From Gymnopilus junonius (Eukaryota > Basidiomycota > Agaricomycetes > Agaricales > Galerinaceae), in NCBI GenBank assembly GCA_015501075.1, contig JADNYJ010000024.1:248001-312000 (forward strand): a DNA stretch of 64,000 nucleotides, given 5' to 3'. Each line of letters starts with the position of its first letter. Position 1 is the first letter of the stretch. The notes beneath the pieces are model-generated. The model saw nothing but the letters and a program-made list of their open reading frames with translations. It made no database searches and had not been told where the DNA came from. A program made the position numbers and the translations under genes. Shown here piece after piece: positions 1-10,830 of this stretch.

Positions 1-456
1 AATAGGTCTTGGAGCATGGAGTTGCAGAGGGCAGGTGATGTCGACCCTGGGCTTGCTACGTACAGAGAACGTAATTCATGGGGCGAGGAAGTTACTGGAC
101 ATGTAAGGGGTACTACACCAGACGAGTATTATAATGAAACGACTCCGGACCCGACTTTAACGCGACCGAGAAAACGACCAAGGAGCGAAGAGACGGACAC
201 CAGAATAACATAGGTCGGACCACATAATAGATGTAGTTATAGTATCGTTATGCCGTCTCTAGAAATCTATCTATCGATGATTTTGAGGACTGAAAAGCGA
301 AATGAAAGGTTTAGGTCTAAGTTTCATCGATGCATGGATTCGGGACTGTTGTTCCGGAATACATAAATAACCAATAAATAACGGAAGGTTGCCAACCCCC
401 ACCCCTTTTCTGATTGTAAATATCCTCCTTGGATATCTACATTCACTACCACCACT
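1..456. other. Left-edge intergenic region and SVF1 upstream region
   Basis: I see no convincing gene here. A 65-codon open frame at 16-213 (+) is rich in Arg, Thr and Pro, has no recognisable motif and may be the tail of a gene outside the window or chance. Bases about 361-456 are AT-rich then pyrimidine-rich just before the SVF1 start, as expected for a fungal promoter and 5' leader, but no clear TATA box stands out. Confidence 0.4.
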
Positions 457-1898
457 ATGTTTTCTTCAATCTTTTCGTGAGTCTCCGTTGTTCGTCTATT
501 AATCGCAACGGTGTCAATATTTATATAGAACCGCTCCGCCTGTCGATCCCCATGCTCCCAACTTTCACTCAGTCTCCTCTAAGTTTCCTGAGTCGGAGCT
601 CTTTGGTGAACTTGAGCACAAGGATAACGAATGGATTTGCGCGGGAGGCTTCGTTGCTGAAACGCAGACTTTCTATATCAACGCTGAGGATGGCACGTCC
701 ATAATGTGCCAAGTGATTCATTCTTCGGTTGGGTGAGTTTTGAATCTCATCGATACTAGTTCCTCCTCCACTAAACATGTAGCCTACGTTCGATAGTGTA
801 TGGTTTCCTACCATCCAATTCACTTGCAAGATTGCGAACCCAGCTAAGGGCGAGAAGATTTGGAAGTCTATCAATGTGAACAACTTTGTTACCCCTGCGC
901 CTGGATACGACAAACGCTCGAGCAAGGCGGACGAATATTCTATATTGTTCAAGTCCAACCCTGGCTCTGAGTTCCCAGAGACGATCTCCATTCGTGCTAA
1001 TCTTGGAGTCGATCTTCAGGTTTCGTTAGAGCTCCAACAACCTGCCTCGATTCCTGGATTCAAAGTCGGAAAGGGCCCTGAAGGAGGTTACTCATACTTT
1101 GGTACGGACCCCAACAAGGCGGATGGATATGTTGTCCATCGCTTCTGGCCTCTCGTCCGAGCAAGTGGCCACCTGATCCGCCACGGCAAGGCTGAACCCT
1201 TGAAGGGCGCAGGCATGTTCGTGCATGCCATCCAAGGGATGCGACCCAACTTGGTTGCATCTCGCTGGAACTTTGGATTTTTCCACAGTGACGAGCTTGG
1301 TGGGATATCTGCTATACAGATGGAATTTACGACTACAGATACGCATGGTAAGCGAGGCTCAGGCTCAGGTGGAGTCGTCATAAACGTTGGCAGTTTGGTC
1401 ATTGGGGATAAGTTGGCCTGCGTCACGACGGAGACGAAGTGGCCTGGTGAAGAGCTCGCCAGAAATCTCATCTCGAGGACGACACATCTCAACCTAGAGC
1501 ACGACCCTGATACAACCTACGATAAACCAAACGAGATTCTTTTCGAATGGAAAGGGCCTTCTATCGTCGCTGATGCACCTGGCACAGTGGAAGCAAAGTT
1601 GCAGGCTGATCTTGGGACAGTCGCGGATCCCAAAGGTCTCATTGAGAAGGTGATTTCCTTGCAGAAGTCCCATATGTGCTCAAAGTTGCCGTGAATTACG
1701 TGGCGGGGACGAAGCCCTTTATCTACCAGGTACATGCTACGTTGCATTCACATCGCTTGTGCTATATTGACCTCCATCTGACAGTGGTACAATCCTGCAA
1801 AAATTTTGATTACAGGGCCTGACGGTGTTGCGCCCGGTCTTTCCTCTGGCATCGAAGTGCAAGGCATGCTCTACAACGAGGCTACGTTCATTTCTTGA
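457..1898 (+). CDS. SVF1: SVF1-type survival factor 1 (oxidative-stress protein), with a one-base frame lesion
   Basis: The product belongs to the Svf1 family, lipocalin-fold proteins needed for survival under oxidative and cold stress in yeast and linked to sphingolipid handling. I read four exons: 457-476, 529-732, 797-1729 and 1785-1898, with 52-64 nt GT-AG introns. The N-terminus reads MFSSIFS then a Pro-rich stretch, as in basidiomycete members. Family landmarks follow: EWICAGGF, ETQTFYI, MCQVIHSSVGVWFPTIQFT, MFVHAIQGMRPNLVASRWNF, and a C-terminal YNEATFIS just before the stop. The exons sum to 1271 nt, one short of a multiple of three. At 1651/1652 the frame moves: GT|GAT stands where Val-Asp codons are expected, and family-like sequence (LAEVPYVLK, AGTKPFIYQ) continues in the next frame. 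Identity is firm; whether the break is real or a sequence error is open. Confidence 0.9.
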
Positions 1899-2223
1899 AA
1901 TCTGCATTGAGTATCTAGCGTAATGTACATAGAAGATAATTGAATAAGGAACTGGATCAGGATCACTTGGATCACTGCGCAATGTCAAATACATGTTGCG
2001 CAGAACATACATCGCTCCCGAACTAGTCGGAAAATCAACTTATCAGATAGGAATACAGCTCTGAGTCATTGAGATATTCAATCCGCACGTGCATGACGAG
2101 GCCCTGAAATGAGATCAGGGCTATACAAGTCGCAGCAAACGGTTCCGGAGAATTTGACTTCGGAGTGAAACTGGAAAGTGTAACAAGGACGGTCCACGTC
2201 TTCCTTATGTTCTATCATGAACC
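1899..2223. other. Intergenic spacer between SVF1 and OMA1
   Basis: This 325-base stretch lies between two genes on the same strand. It should hold the SVF1 3' end and the OMA1 promoter. I see no RNA gene, repeat or supported coding segment in it. Confidence 0.5.
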
Positions 2224-4115
2224 ATGTTGCTTCACATAGTCCGCATTGTCCCCAAACCCCCTCTCCATTCCGCTGGTCGAGTACATCGCCAATACTCGAC
2301 ACTCACGCTGATTCCAAGGTCAGACAGGAGACAATCCTCAGGATTACCAACTTACAGGCCAGGCGTTCATAATCCCCAACGACTTTCAGATCGCCCCCTG
2401 CCTACAACATATCCGAGCCTTTCTGCTGCGTTTCATTCAACGCCGAGGAACCAAGGACTTCCAGTAATAGCCTTTTTTGCGTCTATTTTCAAGGTAGGAT
2501 ATCATTCTGACATATCTTCATATCCTACTGACATCTGGCTCAGGCTTCGACAGGATTGGAAATAGCACGCATAGCGAGTCGAATAGCGCTCACTTTCATT
2601 CCTTTGATATGGTTGAAAAATAAAAAGTCTCAGCGCATTATCAAATATGCTGCCTTACATGGCTTTCCTGCATCGGAAGAGCACAAGCAAAAACATTTGA
2701 CCAGGATTCGCAGGCGGACGCGGCTGCTGCAGACACTGCTGGCCATACCTGTCCTTATCTTCTGGGCGACTATCGTGGGTAGCTTGGAGCAAACACCGTT
2801 GACGGGCAGGTTCGTTGGTTTCGTTAACCCCGGTTGTTTATGTGCGAAGCGCTAAATTTTCGTTTTTCAAAAGATGGCGGATGATCTTACTCTCTCCAGA
2901 GGAAGAGGATGAGATTGCCGCTAAACTTGCCGGCGTTGGCTGGTACAATGCCGTAGGCGAGATCCTTGCTGAGGAGGGTTCTCCAAGAGTTCTTCCTCCG
3001 TCTGACTGGAGATATCAATGGGTCAACGACACTCTCCGTCGACTTGAATCTAGTATTCCTGTATTGGCGCGAGAACAAGAGCTATGTCCCAATTGGACAG
3101 AAGGCAGAGAAGACTCGATACCTTTACCACCGCCAGCAGAATATCCTCTCCGGCCTCGCCCACGAGCCTCAGAGTACCTGCGTTGGCTGTGTGACAAAAT
3201 GGCAAAGGGCGACAAAAGCTCCATGACTACTCCTGGTGGAACAATACCTGGAGCCCCGTATTCTTTACTTGTAGTTGAACATCCGGAATGCTCTAATGCC
3301 TTTTCATATGGCTTCGGTCCTGATGGGGGAAGTGGTATTGTTGTCTACAGTGGCTTCTTGGATGACATTTTCGCAAAATATCCAGCACAGTATGAGGAAC
3401 CTCCTCCAGCCCCAAAATCGTTCTGGCAGACCCTTTTCGGTGGATTATTCTCCGTCACTCCCTCTCGTCCTGCCCACCCAACCCCAACAGAAGAACAGAC
3501 GGCGGAGCTCGCCATTCTGCTGGCCCACGAAATGGCCCACCTTCTTCTTTCTCATCATCTGGAGAGTCTATCAGGTGCCAACGTCATTGTACCGGGCGCA
3601 CTCTCCATAGTCGCAGACATCATTCGCGTTGTTATTTTCCCTGTCACCATGTTCTTTGGACCATTTGTGAACGATGCAGTTGCTGGCTTGGGTAAAGTCG
3701 GATCGGGAGAAGTAATGAAGATTTCTGAATTGTGCAGCAGCACGAAACAGGAAATCGAGGCTGATGTTGTGTCCGCGAGGTAAATGACCACCGCCATTAT
3801 TTTATTCCTACCTTTTGAACCCCTTTTTTTAACAGGTTACTGGCGCATGCTGGCTTTGATGCTCGGGGCACTATCAGGTTTTGGGAACACAGGTCCGGTG
3901 GAGGCGCCGAATGTGCTAAGCCAGGTGGCAAGGCTGTCACTGTAGCTGCAGAGCCCAATCAAAGCACGGCCTCTCAAAAAGTCGCAAGGCAGATCATGGG
4001 TGACCAGCAAACTCATCCTGTGGGCGAGCTCCGAGTAAATCATCTCAAGGAGGAACTCGCTCGTTGGGAATCTGAAAGGCGAAAAGCAATCACTCAAGCT
4101 TCGAAGCCAGATTAA
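2224..4115 (+). CDS. OMA1: OMA1-like mitochondrial inner-membrane metalloprotease (peptidase M48)
   Basis: Four exons (2224-2493, 2544-2809, 2874-3779, 3836-4115) join in frame to 1722 nt, 573 residues. The zinc motif HEMAH is at 3526-3540, and the third ligand segment EIEAD follows near 3753-3767, shortly before the last intron. The first 70 residues are rich in Arg, Ser and Pro with no acidic cluster, as in a mitochondrial presequence. A hydrophobic segment in exon 2 (LLAIPVLIFWATIVG) fits the membrane anchor. The joint LTG-RWRMILLSPEEE across the 2810-2873 intron is characteristic of fungal OMA1. In yeast and animals OMA1 degrades misfolded inner-membrane proteins and processes OPA1-type substrates under stress; that role is inferred from family. 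The C-terminus is a charged helix (RVNHLKEELARWESERRK). The first ATG of the open frame was taken as start. Confidence 0.9.
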
Positions 4116-4451
4116 GGGGACAATTTGGATTGGCAATGTTGTCTTTTTTCATCGAACAATTTATGGTTTTCATTGCTGTAGTAATTATATTACGTGTTTG
4201 TACCGCTAACGCATCTAAATCTCTCGTCGTAAGTATCTTATCAGGGGCTCCTCACCACTCTTTCATATTTTGCTTTATTTTAATTATGTCGATAGCATAC
4301 CAAAGTACTAGGAATGTAAAGCAATTGTTCAATAAGCTCCCCAAGATACGTGTAGACATCAAAGTCAAAAATAAACGTGAATTGAATGAAACATAACATT
4401 GCAAACGCACTCTACTAAAAATACAGCAATTTCCTTTTCTTTGATATGGCG
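4116..4451. other. Convergent intergenic region between OMA1 and UBP14
   Basis: The two genes end towards each other here. The 336 bases are AT-rich and should hold both 3' ends and polyadenylation signals. The open frames seen on both strands are short, hydrophobic or low complexity, and show no family resemblance. Confidence 0.45.
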
Positions 4452-7400
4452 TTAAACCCTGCAAAAAAAGTACAAATATGCCAATTGCTTGAGCTGATTC
4501 ACACTCTCCCCATCGGCCTTGACGACTTTTTCATCATTGAACAGTACCCACTCATCTCCTTCACCAGCCTTCAACCCTTTCTTCCTGATGTGCGCGACAT
4601 AGTGTCCTGAGTGAACCGAAGGTCCTTTGTGTGAGATGAATCCAACAAGCTTGTAACGTGTAGGGACTTCTTTGATTCCTGGAACCTGAGCGGGGCCCGA
4701 AAGAGCCGCAGAAGCGACGGGCGCAGCAGATTCTTCACCTATATCGTCAGGATGGTTAAAAAGCCATTCCACGGCACGCTCTGCATTCCCGCCCTATGAC
4801 AGATAGAATTTGGGTAAATCGAATTAGAAGAGAAAGAAAAGGAACTTACAGTCTCTCGGAGCGCCTTCTTGGCTTGAGCAGTGGTGAAACCCATGTCGAC
4901 AAGCATGGCTACCTGTTCTGGATTGGGTTCCGGTCCTCCTGCACCTCCAGCAGAGGCTGAAATCTGGATGGGTGCATCGATGTCTACATCAAAGAAAAAC
5001 GAAAGGAGTCAATTAATCATAGTATCCCAGAAAAATGCCAGAGAGTAAAACGCACCAGGATCTTCCATGTGAGCGAATAACCATTCCATAGCGGCTTCAG
5101 CATCGTTATTTCCGGTCGCCAGAAGCGCCTTTTGGCAGCGGATCGTCGGGAATCCCATCCCTTCCAACTGAGCCATAGCCGCCTCGTTGAACTGTGGCAA
5201 AGAGGGCACTGCCACAGCATCATTTGGTAGTTCCAATTCCCCAGGCTGGAGTCCTCTTCCAAGATGTCTTTCTGTAAATTGAAGTTCGTCGTTCTCGGGC
5301 AGATTCACAGGAATATCTATAATTTAGGTTGCCATCGATTGAGGTTAAAAAGATACGATAGGTGATGCAGTTCAACAGACCTAGTTTGGCAGGAACCCAA
5401 TTGGCGAGCTGGAATTTCTTGGCATGCACAACCAGAACCTCAGGGAAGGAAGCAAATTTGCTCTGCCTAAATATGAGACGTTGATCAGTACTTCAGCCAT
5501 AATAAGAAAGATGCCTACTTGATAGCATTGACATTGCGTCGACAAGATGGACAAGCGTACTCAAGACCCTCGGGTTCCAGTGTATGGTCAATACATTCTG
5601 TTAATTGCACATTTTCATAGACCGACTTTCCATCAGTATCCTTGCCCTTCTCGCGAGCTGGGACAGCTACAGAAACGACATCCATCACATCAGTTCTGTA
5701 ACGTACTTTGTCGCATGACGTGCACTGAAGACGCTGCTCAGTGGCATAAGTGAAGACAGTAGTCGGGTCTAGGAATATAAAGCAAACGGGTCAAACAGGT
5801 CAACTGCCAAAAAGGTCGGCAGATAGCTACCTTGCTCAATGCGCTCTTTATACTTTTGGCCATCCCTGCGAAGGACAGTAATGAGATGTGTAAAGAACTC
5901 CTCTGCATCTTGCTGTCGCATAGTGGCAAATTCCTCGTGGCCTTTCCCAATTAATGCCTTGAAGCTCGTCGGCTTAACGCCGGCCTGGAATACGGGAGTA
6001 GGAGAAGGGTGTTGTAATCCCTCGCCTGGAGGTATATCGTTAGTTGTGAAAGCTGTCGTGGCACCTCCTACAGGCTGCGCTGGGTGAGAATATCGCCCAC
6101 TCAGTAAGCCATCTGCAACCTTGAGCATCTGACACTCAAGGCAATCAGCTGGCAACGGAACACTACAAGTGTCTGCATGCCGACGCGGTTGATTCGAGTC
6201 GTTGTAGCGCATTTGGAAGCTCGGCAAAGAGAACACAGTTTGCAAAACTGATGCCATGTAACAACTGAGGTAAAAATGGTTCAGGTAGTATCTTGCTTGC
6301 CCATGAAGGCATTGAGTTGATTTACCTATTTCCTAGATTTGCCAGCCCTGTCAACCCAGGACCAAAGACAGGTTCCAGAGCTTTTCCGTTATCCCCAGTT
6401 AGAGAAAAATCGTATTTAAGATTCTGCTCGATGTTCTAAATTTCACATTAAAGGTATGCGTGATAAGATATGAACTCAAAACTCACTAGCTCTGTCATAC
6501 TTTTCTCAGTCTTGCTAAGTGTCTGAACGTTGATACCAAAGGCAGCAAGGTGTTTCGCCAAGTCAGGATCCTCTTTTGATTCATCACACAGGTAACAATA
6601 AACATCTACGGGAGAGATTCGTTTCTAACAAGTTTTTTGAAATTGGAAGCAAAGCATGACATACCTGCACTACCTTCAGGTGTTATTGTTCCCAGTTTCA
6701 CGCTGACAGGGTGCTGGGATGCCTGGAAGTGCTCCAGACCATGTCCATTTCCACCGGTACCACCCCATTGCTGCCTCCCGCAGCCAAGGGTGCCACAGGC
6801 TAGACAGAGCCACAGGTTGTCTTTGAGATCGCATGCATTACAATGGGCAAGGCCTGTTGACGTCGTCAAAGTATGTAATGGTAGAAAGAGAATTGGACGC
6901 ACCCGAGGCTGGGATATGGCCTGAAACAATTTGTTCGAGAGTTAGAGTGTGCTCGCAGGGTGTAATTTCCTCTTCCCAAGCCTTGACCTCAGACTGACGT
7001 GCGGAAGACATGGATTGCATTACGCCATCTGCTACAGCTTTAATCTAAATGCGGTCAGCAGAGCTAATAAGTGGTCGAGGTTCTCTTGGAATACCTTAGG
7101 GTTGGATGACGCATCTGGTAGTTCTGCTCCCTTCTCTGAATCGCAAATCCAACATTTAACGGTCGTGACCCATTCGTATTTGTCCTCTTCGCGTTCTTCT
7201 GCGATAGCAAGCTTTGTCATCTTTGCTGGCGGCTCTCCATCTCCACTCTGTTTATTGTCTGAGAACAAATGTCTTCCCTCCGAAATTAGAATACGAACAT
7301 ACGCGCTGAGGTGAAGAAGCAGGTTTGGGCGTTCTTTTGATGTTCAGGGTAAATCGATGACCAGATTTTTGAACGTGTGTTCGAGCATGATGCCGTGTTT

Positions 7401-7608
7401 GACCCAAACACCCTCCATTAAAGCATACAAGACAAACATCAATGCCATCGGGACTGTCCTGGACTCTGATGAGACCCCACATCAAACAATTTCCGGGAGA
7501 ACTACATGCCTGATTATCAAAACACTGAGTACATTCCTCACGATGCACACTCTGGGAGAGCTTTGGCTGCTGTAAATGAGAAATTTGGTCGGTATGAGGA
7601 CAAGACAT
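4452..7608 (-). CDS. UBP14: Ubiquitin carboxyl-terminal hydrolase 14 / USP5 (isopeptidase T) family
   Basis: This multi-exon gene encodes the deubiquitinase that takes apart free ubiquitin chains so that monomers can be reused. The N-terminus from 7608 (MSCPHTDQISHLQ, then HREECTQCFDNQ and RHHARTHVQKSGH) is the first zf-UBP-like region. A second zf-UBP follows (CEHTLTLEQ, CNACDLKDNLWLCLACG, CGRQQWGGTGGNGHG) around 6700-6960. The catalytic Cys box GLANLGNSCYMASVLQT spans an intron, with the Cys codon at 6261-6263. QQDAEEFFTHL lies near 5900. Two UBA domains interrupt the peptidase C19 fold: MAQLEGMGFPTIRCQKAL near 5130 and a second near 4770-4950. The catalytic His box GPSVHSGHYVAHIRK is near 4590-4630. 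Domain order matches USP5/Ubp14 exactly, and all catalytic elements look intact. Confidence 0.93.
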
Positions 7609-8072
7609 GGTAGATGTAGTTCAAGAGATTCTGTTCTGATTTCAGTGGCGCTCCGAGTCGTTGCAGTTGTAATTTTAAATCACGTGGTCATCATTCTGAA
7701 CGCGTCACTAAAGAGAGTAAAGAGGTCACGAGTCACGGTTTGCCTCTTTCTCTTCAAACTTAGTCTCTTGACCAGTATGGTGTTTGGTGAGTAAGAAAAT
7801 TATCTAAATTTACTCCTTTCCCAACGGTCTTTGAGAAATAGCAGAATGACTAATTCGCACCATTCATTGGACACCTCCTTGGAGCACCGAACTTCTATCT
7901 TCTGTCATGTCTAAATATTCTCTTTGGGAGGTAGAATCCTTGTGCAATGATCACGCGTCCTCAATATCTCCACACACGGCAGCTTCTCGATCTCATGACA
8001 TTTGCATATATAAAGCCTCTCCTTTAGTCTCAAGCTTTCGATTCAACTCCCACCACTTGACCATCAATCTCA
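7609..8072. promoter_or_regulatory. Divergent promoter region of UBP14 and the aldehyde dehydrogenase
   Basis: The two genes start back to back across 464 bases. On the ALDH side a TATA-type element, TATATAAA, lies at about 8007-8014, some 60 bases before the ATG at 8073, followed by a pyrimidine-rich leader. No comparable TATA box is evident towards UBP14. This is a normal arrangement for a strongly expressed metabolic gene beside a housekeeping gene. Confidence 0.5.
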
Positions 8073-10608
8073 ATGGCTGGCACTTACACTCACCACTTTG
8101 ATACTGAAGCCTACAAAGGCGATATAACTATTCACACTGGGTACATTTCCTTTACTCTTTAAGATTATAAAGATCGGTGTACTCATTACTCTCTACCTTT
8201 TCTCTCAACAGATTGTTCATAGGTGGCAAATGGGTCGACCCAGTTGAAGGAGGGACTATCGAGTGAGTCAACATCTCACAATGACCTGTCCTCCAGGAGG
8301 CTAGGGAGCTAGGGAAATTGATCGACACGTGTTGGTTATCCCGTTCTCTTCCAAATAGCTGTACCTCACATTCCACCGTTAACCTATATCTGGAGACATT
8401 TTTCTGATCGAATTGTTCTCTCGCAGCGTCGTCAACCCTGGTATGTCTCTTGCTTTGGACCCGGTTGTCGAATTATTGACAGCTGACCTATTGCCTTTCA
8501 GCTACCGGCAAGTTGATCACCAAAGTCTCGGTGGGAACAAAGAAAGATGTCGATCTCGCCGTCGATGCTGCCAGGAAGGTGAGAATGATGCCATTTTATT
8601 CAGTTAAAGGAAATTTTATCGTTGTGATACTGCGTTTTTGCGCGTCAAACATTGGCGTCAGAACTAGTTTACCCCTATCAACGTTATCCAACCTGTGATC
8701 GTGGTTTAATATGAACCTACTGACCTATTATCACTAGGCCTATAAGACCAGTTGGGGTTTCAAATGTCCCGGAGACGAAAGGGGCAAACTTCTCAACAAG
8801 CTTGCGGATCTCATGGAGGAAAAAATCGACGAATTCGCCGCCCTTGAAGCCTTGGATGTCGGTTCGTACAGGGATGATATCATCGACATATCTCCCCATT
8901 GACGTGTCCTATTCTAAATATAACAGGAAAGGTCTTCGAAATCGCGAAAACTTCTGACATAGCAGGTTGCATTGCCACTATCAGGTACTATGCTGGCTGG
9001 GCTGACAAAGTTCAGGGCAAAACTATCGAGGTGCATATCGTTTACCTTATCTCGGAACGAAGCTAAAATAGAAGCAGGTTAGGGAGAGTAAATTCGCATA
9101 CACAAGGCATGAGCCCTACGGTGCCGTGGTGGGTTTCCCTTGAGGTGTTATGCATGACCAAGATACTGAAGGCCTACCTTGTAGGGCCAAATCATTCCAT
9201 GGAATTTCCCCATGGTGAGTCTCTGTCAAGTTCTAATCTTACTATGCGGACCGTCATTGATGCTCATTGATTGCAGGGTATGGCTGGCTGGAAAATTGGA
9301 CCTGCTCTCGCTACTGGCAATACCATCATTTTGAAGCCCTCAGAACAGACTCCCTTGACCGCTCTGCTCCTGGCCGATCTCTTCATCCGGGCTGGTTTCC
9401 CACCTGGCGTCGTCAACATTGTCAACGGCTATGGTAAAAATGTTCCTCTTTATCCAATCTGTACGGCTGCTGAAGCTGAATATCCAGGACCCGTTGTTGG
9501 TCAGGCCATCAGTGAACACCCTCTCATCGAGAAGGTCGCCTTCACTGGAAGTACTCTTGTTGGGAGGAAGGTGCTGAAGGCATCTGCCGAGTCCAACCTG
9601 AAAGTCGTCACTCTTGAGCTGGGAGGAAAGAGTCCTACACTTATCTTTAATGACGCCGACCTCGAGACCACCATCAAATGGTCTTCTTTCGGTATCTTGT
9701 GAGTAATTAATATTTTGACCTGGTCGTAGGATGCTCTGGCTGAACTTATACCTCTTTTGATAGTTACAACATGGGTAGGTCGATCGGGAGCCTTGGATGT
9801 GGCCTGTGATGAACGATACTTACAAATTGATGCAGGACAGTGCTGTACAGCCGGCTCTCGTATTTTCGTTCAAGAAGGGATCTACGACAAATTCCAAGAG
9901 AGATTCGTGGACTATGCTAAGAACCTCGCTCTGAAAACCGGCGACCCGTTCAAAATCGGCACACAACACGGTCCTCAAGTTTCCCAAGTCCAATTCGACG
10001 CAAGTCCTGAGTAATTCTACTAGACATGCTTCTGATTTACTTCCTCTCGCGTGTATAGCGTGTCATGAACTTCATTGAATCCGGAAAGGCAGATGGTGCC
10101 AAAGTACTCATCGGTGGAGAACGCGCCGGCAATGAAGGCTATTACATTCAGCCCACAGTCTTCACTGACGTCAATCTCGACATGAAGATTACTCAAGAGG
10201 AAATTTTTGGCCCTGTTTGCTCGCTCATCAAATTCAAGACTGAGGAAGAGGCAATCGAGATGGCGAACAATACTTCTTATGGTCTGGCCTGCCATATCTT
10301 CACCACGAACGTGAGCCGCGCAATCAGAGTGGCTAATGCTCTCGAAGCCGGTAGTGCTTGGGTAGGTCCGATCCCAAGAGGCAATGAATCTTTGAACTAA
10401 TCACAACGGTTAGGTTAACTGTGCCCAAACCACCGAAGTCAATGTTCCTTTCGGAGGATACAAGCAGTCTGGTATGGGCCGTGAGCTAGGAGAGTATGCC
10501 CTTGATACGTATGTCATTCTTTTCTCTTTCACAATATAAAGAGTAACTTTCTCTTTTCTCAGTTATACCCAAGTCAAGGCTGTTCATATCCAAGTCACAG
10601 ACGAGTAG
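8073..10608 (+). CDS. NAD(P)-dependent aldehyde dehydrogenase (ALDH superfamily, class 1/2-like)
   Basis: The enzyme oxidises aldehydes such as acetaldehyde to carboxylates. The spliced protein starts [17 protein letters not shown] and ends [11 protein letters not shown]. Diagnostic segments are QIIPWNFPM (9185-9214), [11 protein letters not shown], the cofactor motif [11 protein letters not shown], the general-base motif LELGGKSP near 9615, the nucleophile motif GQCCTAGSR from 9836, QEEIFGPV near 10195, and the C-terminal [17 protein letters not shown]. The gene is heavily split. Two exons are tiny: 8427-8440 (14 nt) and 9764-9774 (11 nt, encoding the Y-N-M just before the catalytic motif). 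A 30-nt exon lies at 9185-9214. All have GT-AG flanks and keep frame. It shares a divergent promoter with UBP14. Compartment is not clear: there is no obvious mitochondrial presequence, so probably cytosolic. Confidence 0.93.
8427..8440 (+). other. 14-nt microexon of the aldehyde dehydrogenase
   Basis: This exon is flanked by TCGCAG upstream and GTATGTC downstream. It supplies the codons between ...GGTID and ATGKL (Val-Val-Asn-Pro), which are needed to keep the ALDH N-terminal motif and frame. Confidence 0.75.
9764..9774 (+). other. 11-nt microexon of the aldehyde dehydrogenase
   Basis: This exon is flanked by a ...TTGATAG acceptor and a GTAGGTCG donor. The preceding exon ends TT at 9698 and the next starts GA at 9836, giving F-Y-N-M-G followed by QCC. 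The catalytic Cys motif of ALDH cannot be read correctly without it. Confidence 0.8.
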
Positions 10609-10830
10609 GTTGCGCAACTGTGATGAGAGGGCAGTGTAAATTACGACTGACATGAATTATACATGTAACATCGTTTGTCACTCAAATGGATTCACTTGTG
10701 TATGCACGCTACCGTTAGGGTGATTTAAAATACAAAAGACACTTTCTTCAGAATGCGAAGCGTGACATCTACAAATTATATCTAATGACCAACGAAAAGA
10801 AATATATAGAAATCATAAGAGAGTATCGAC

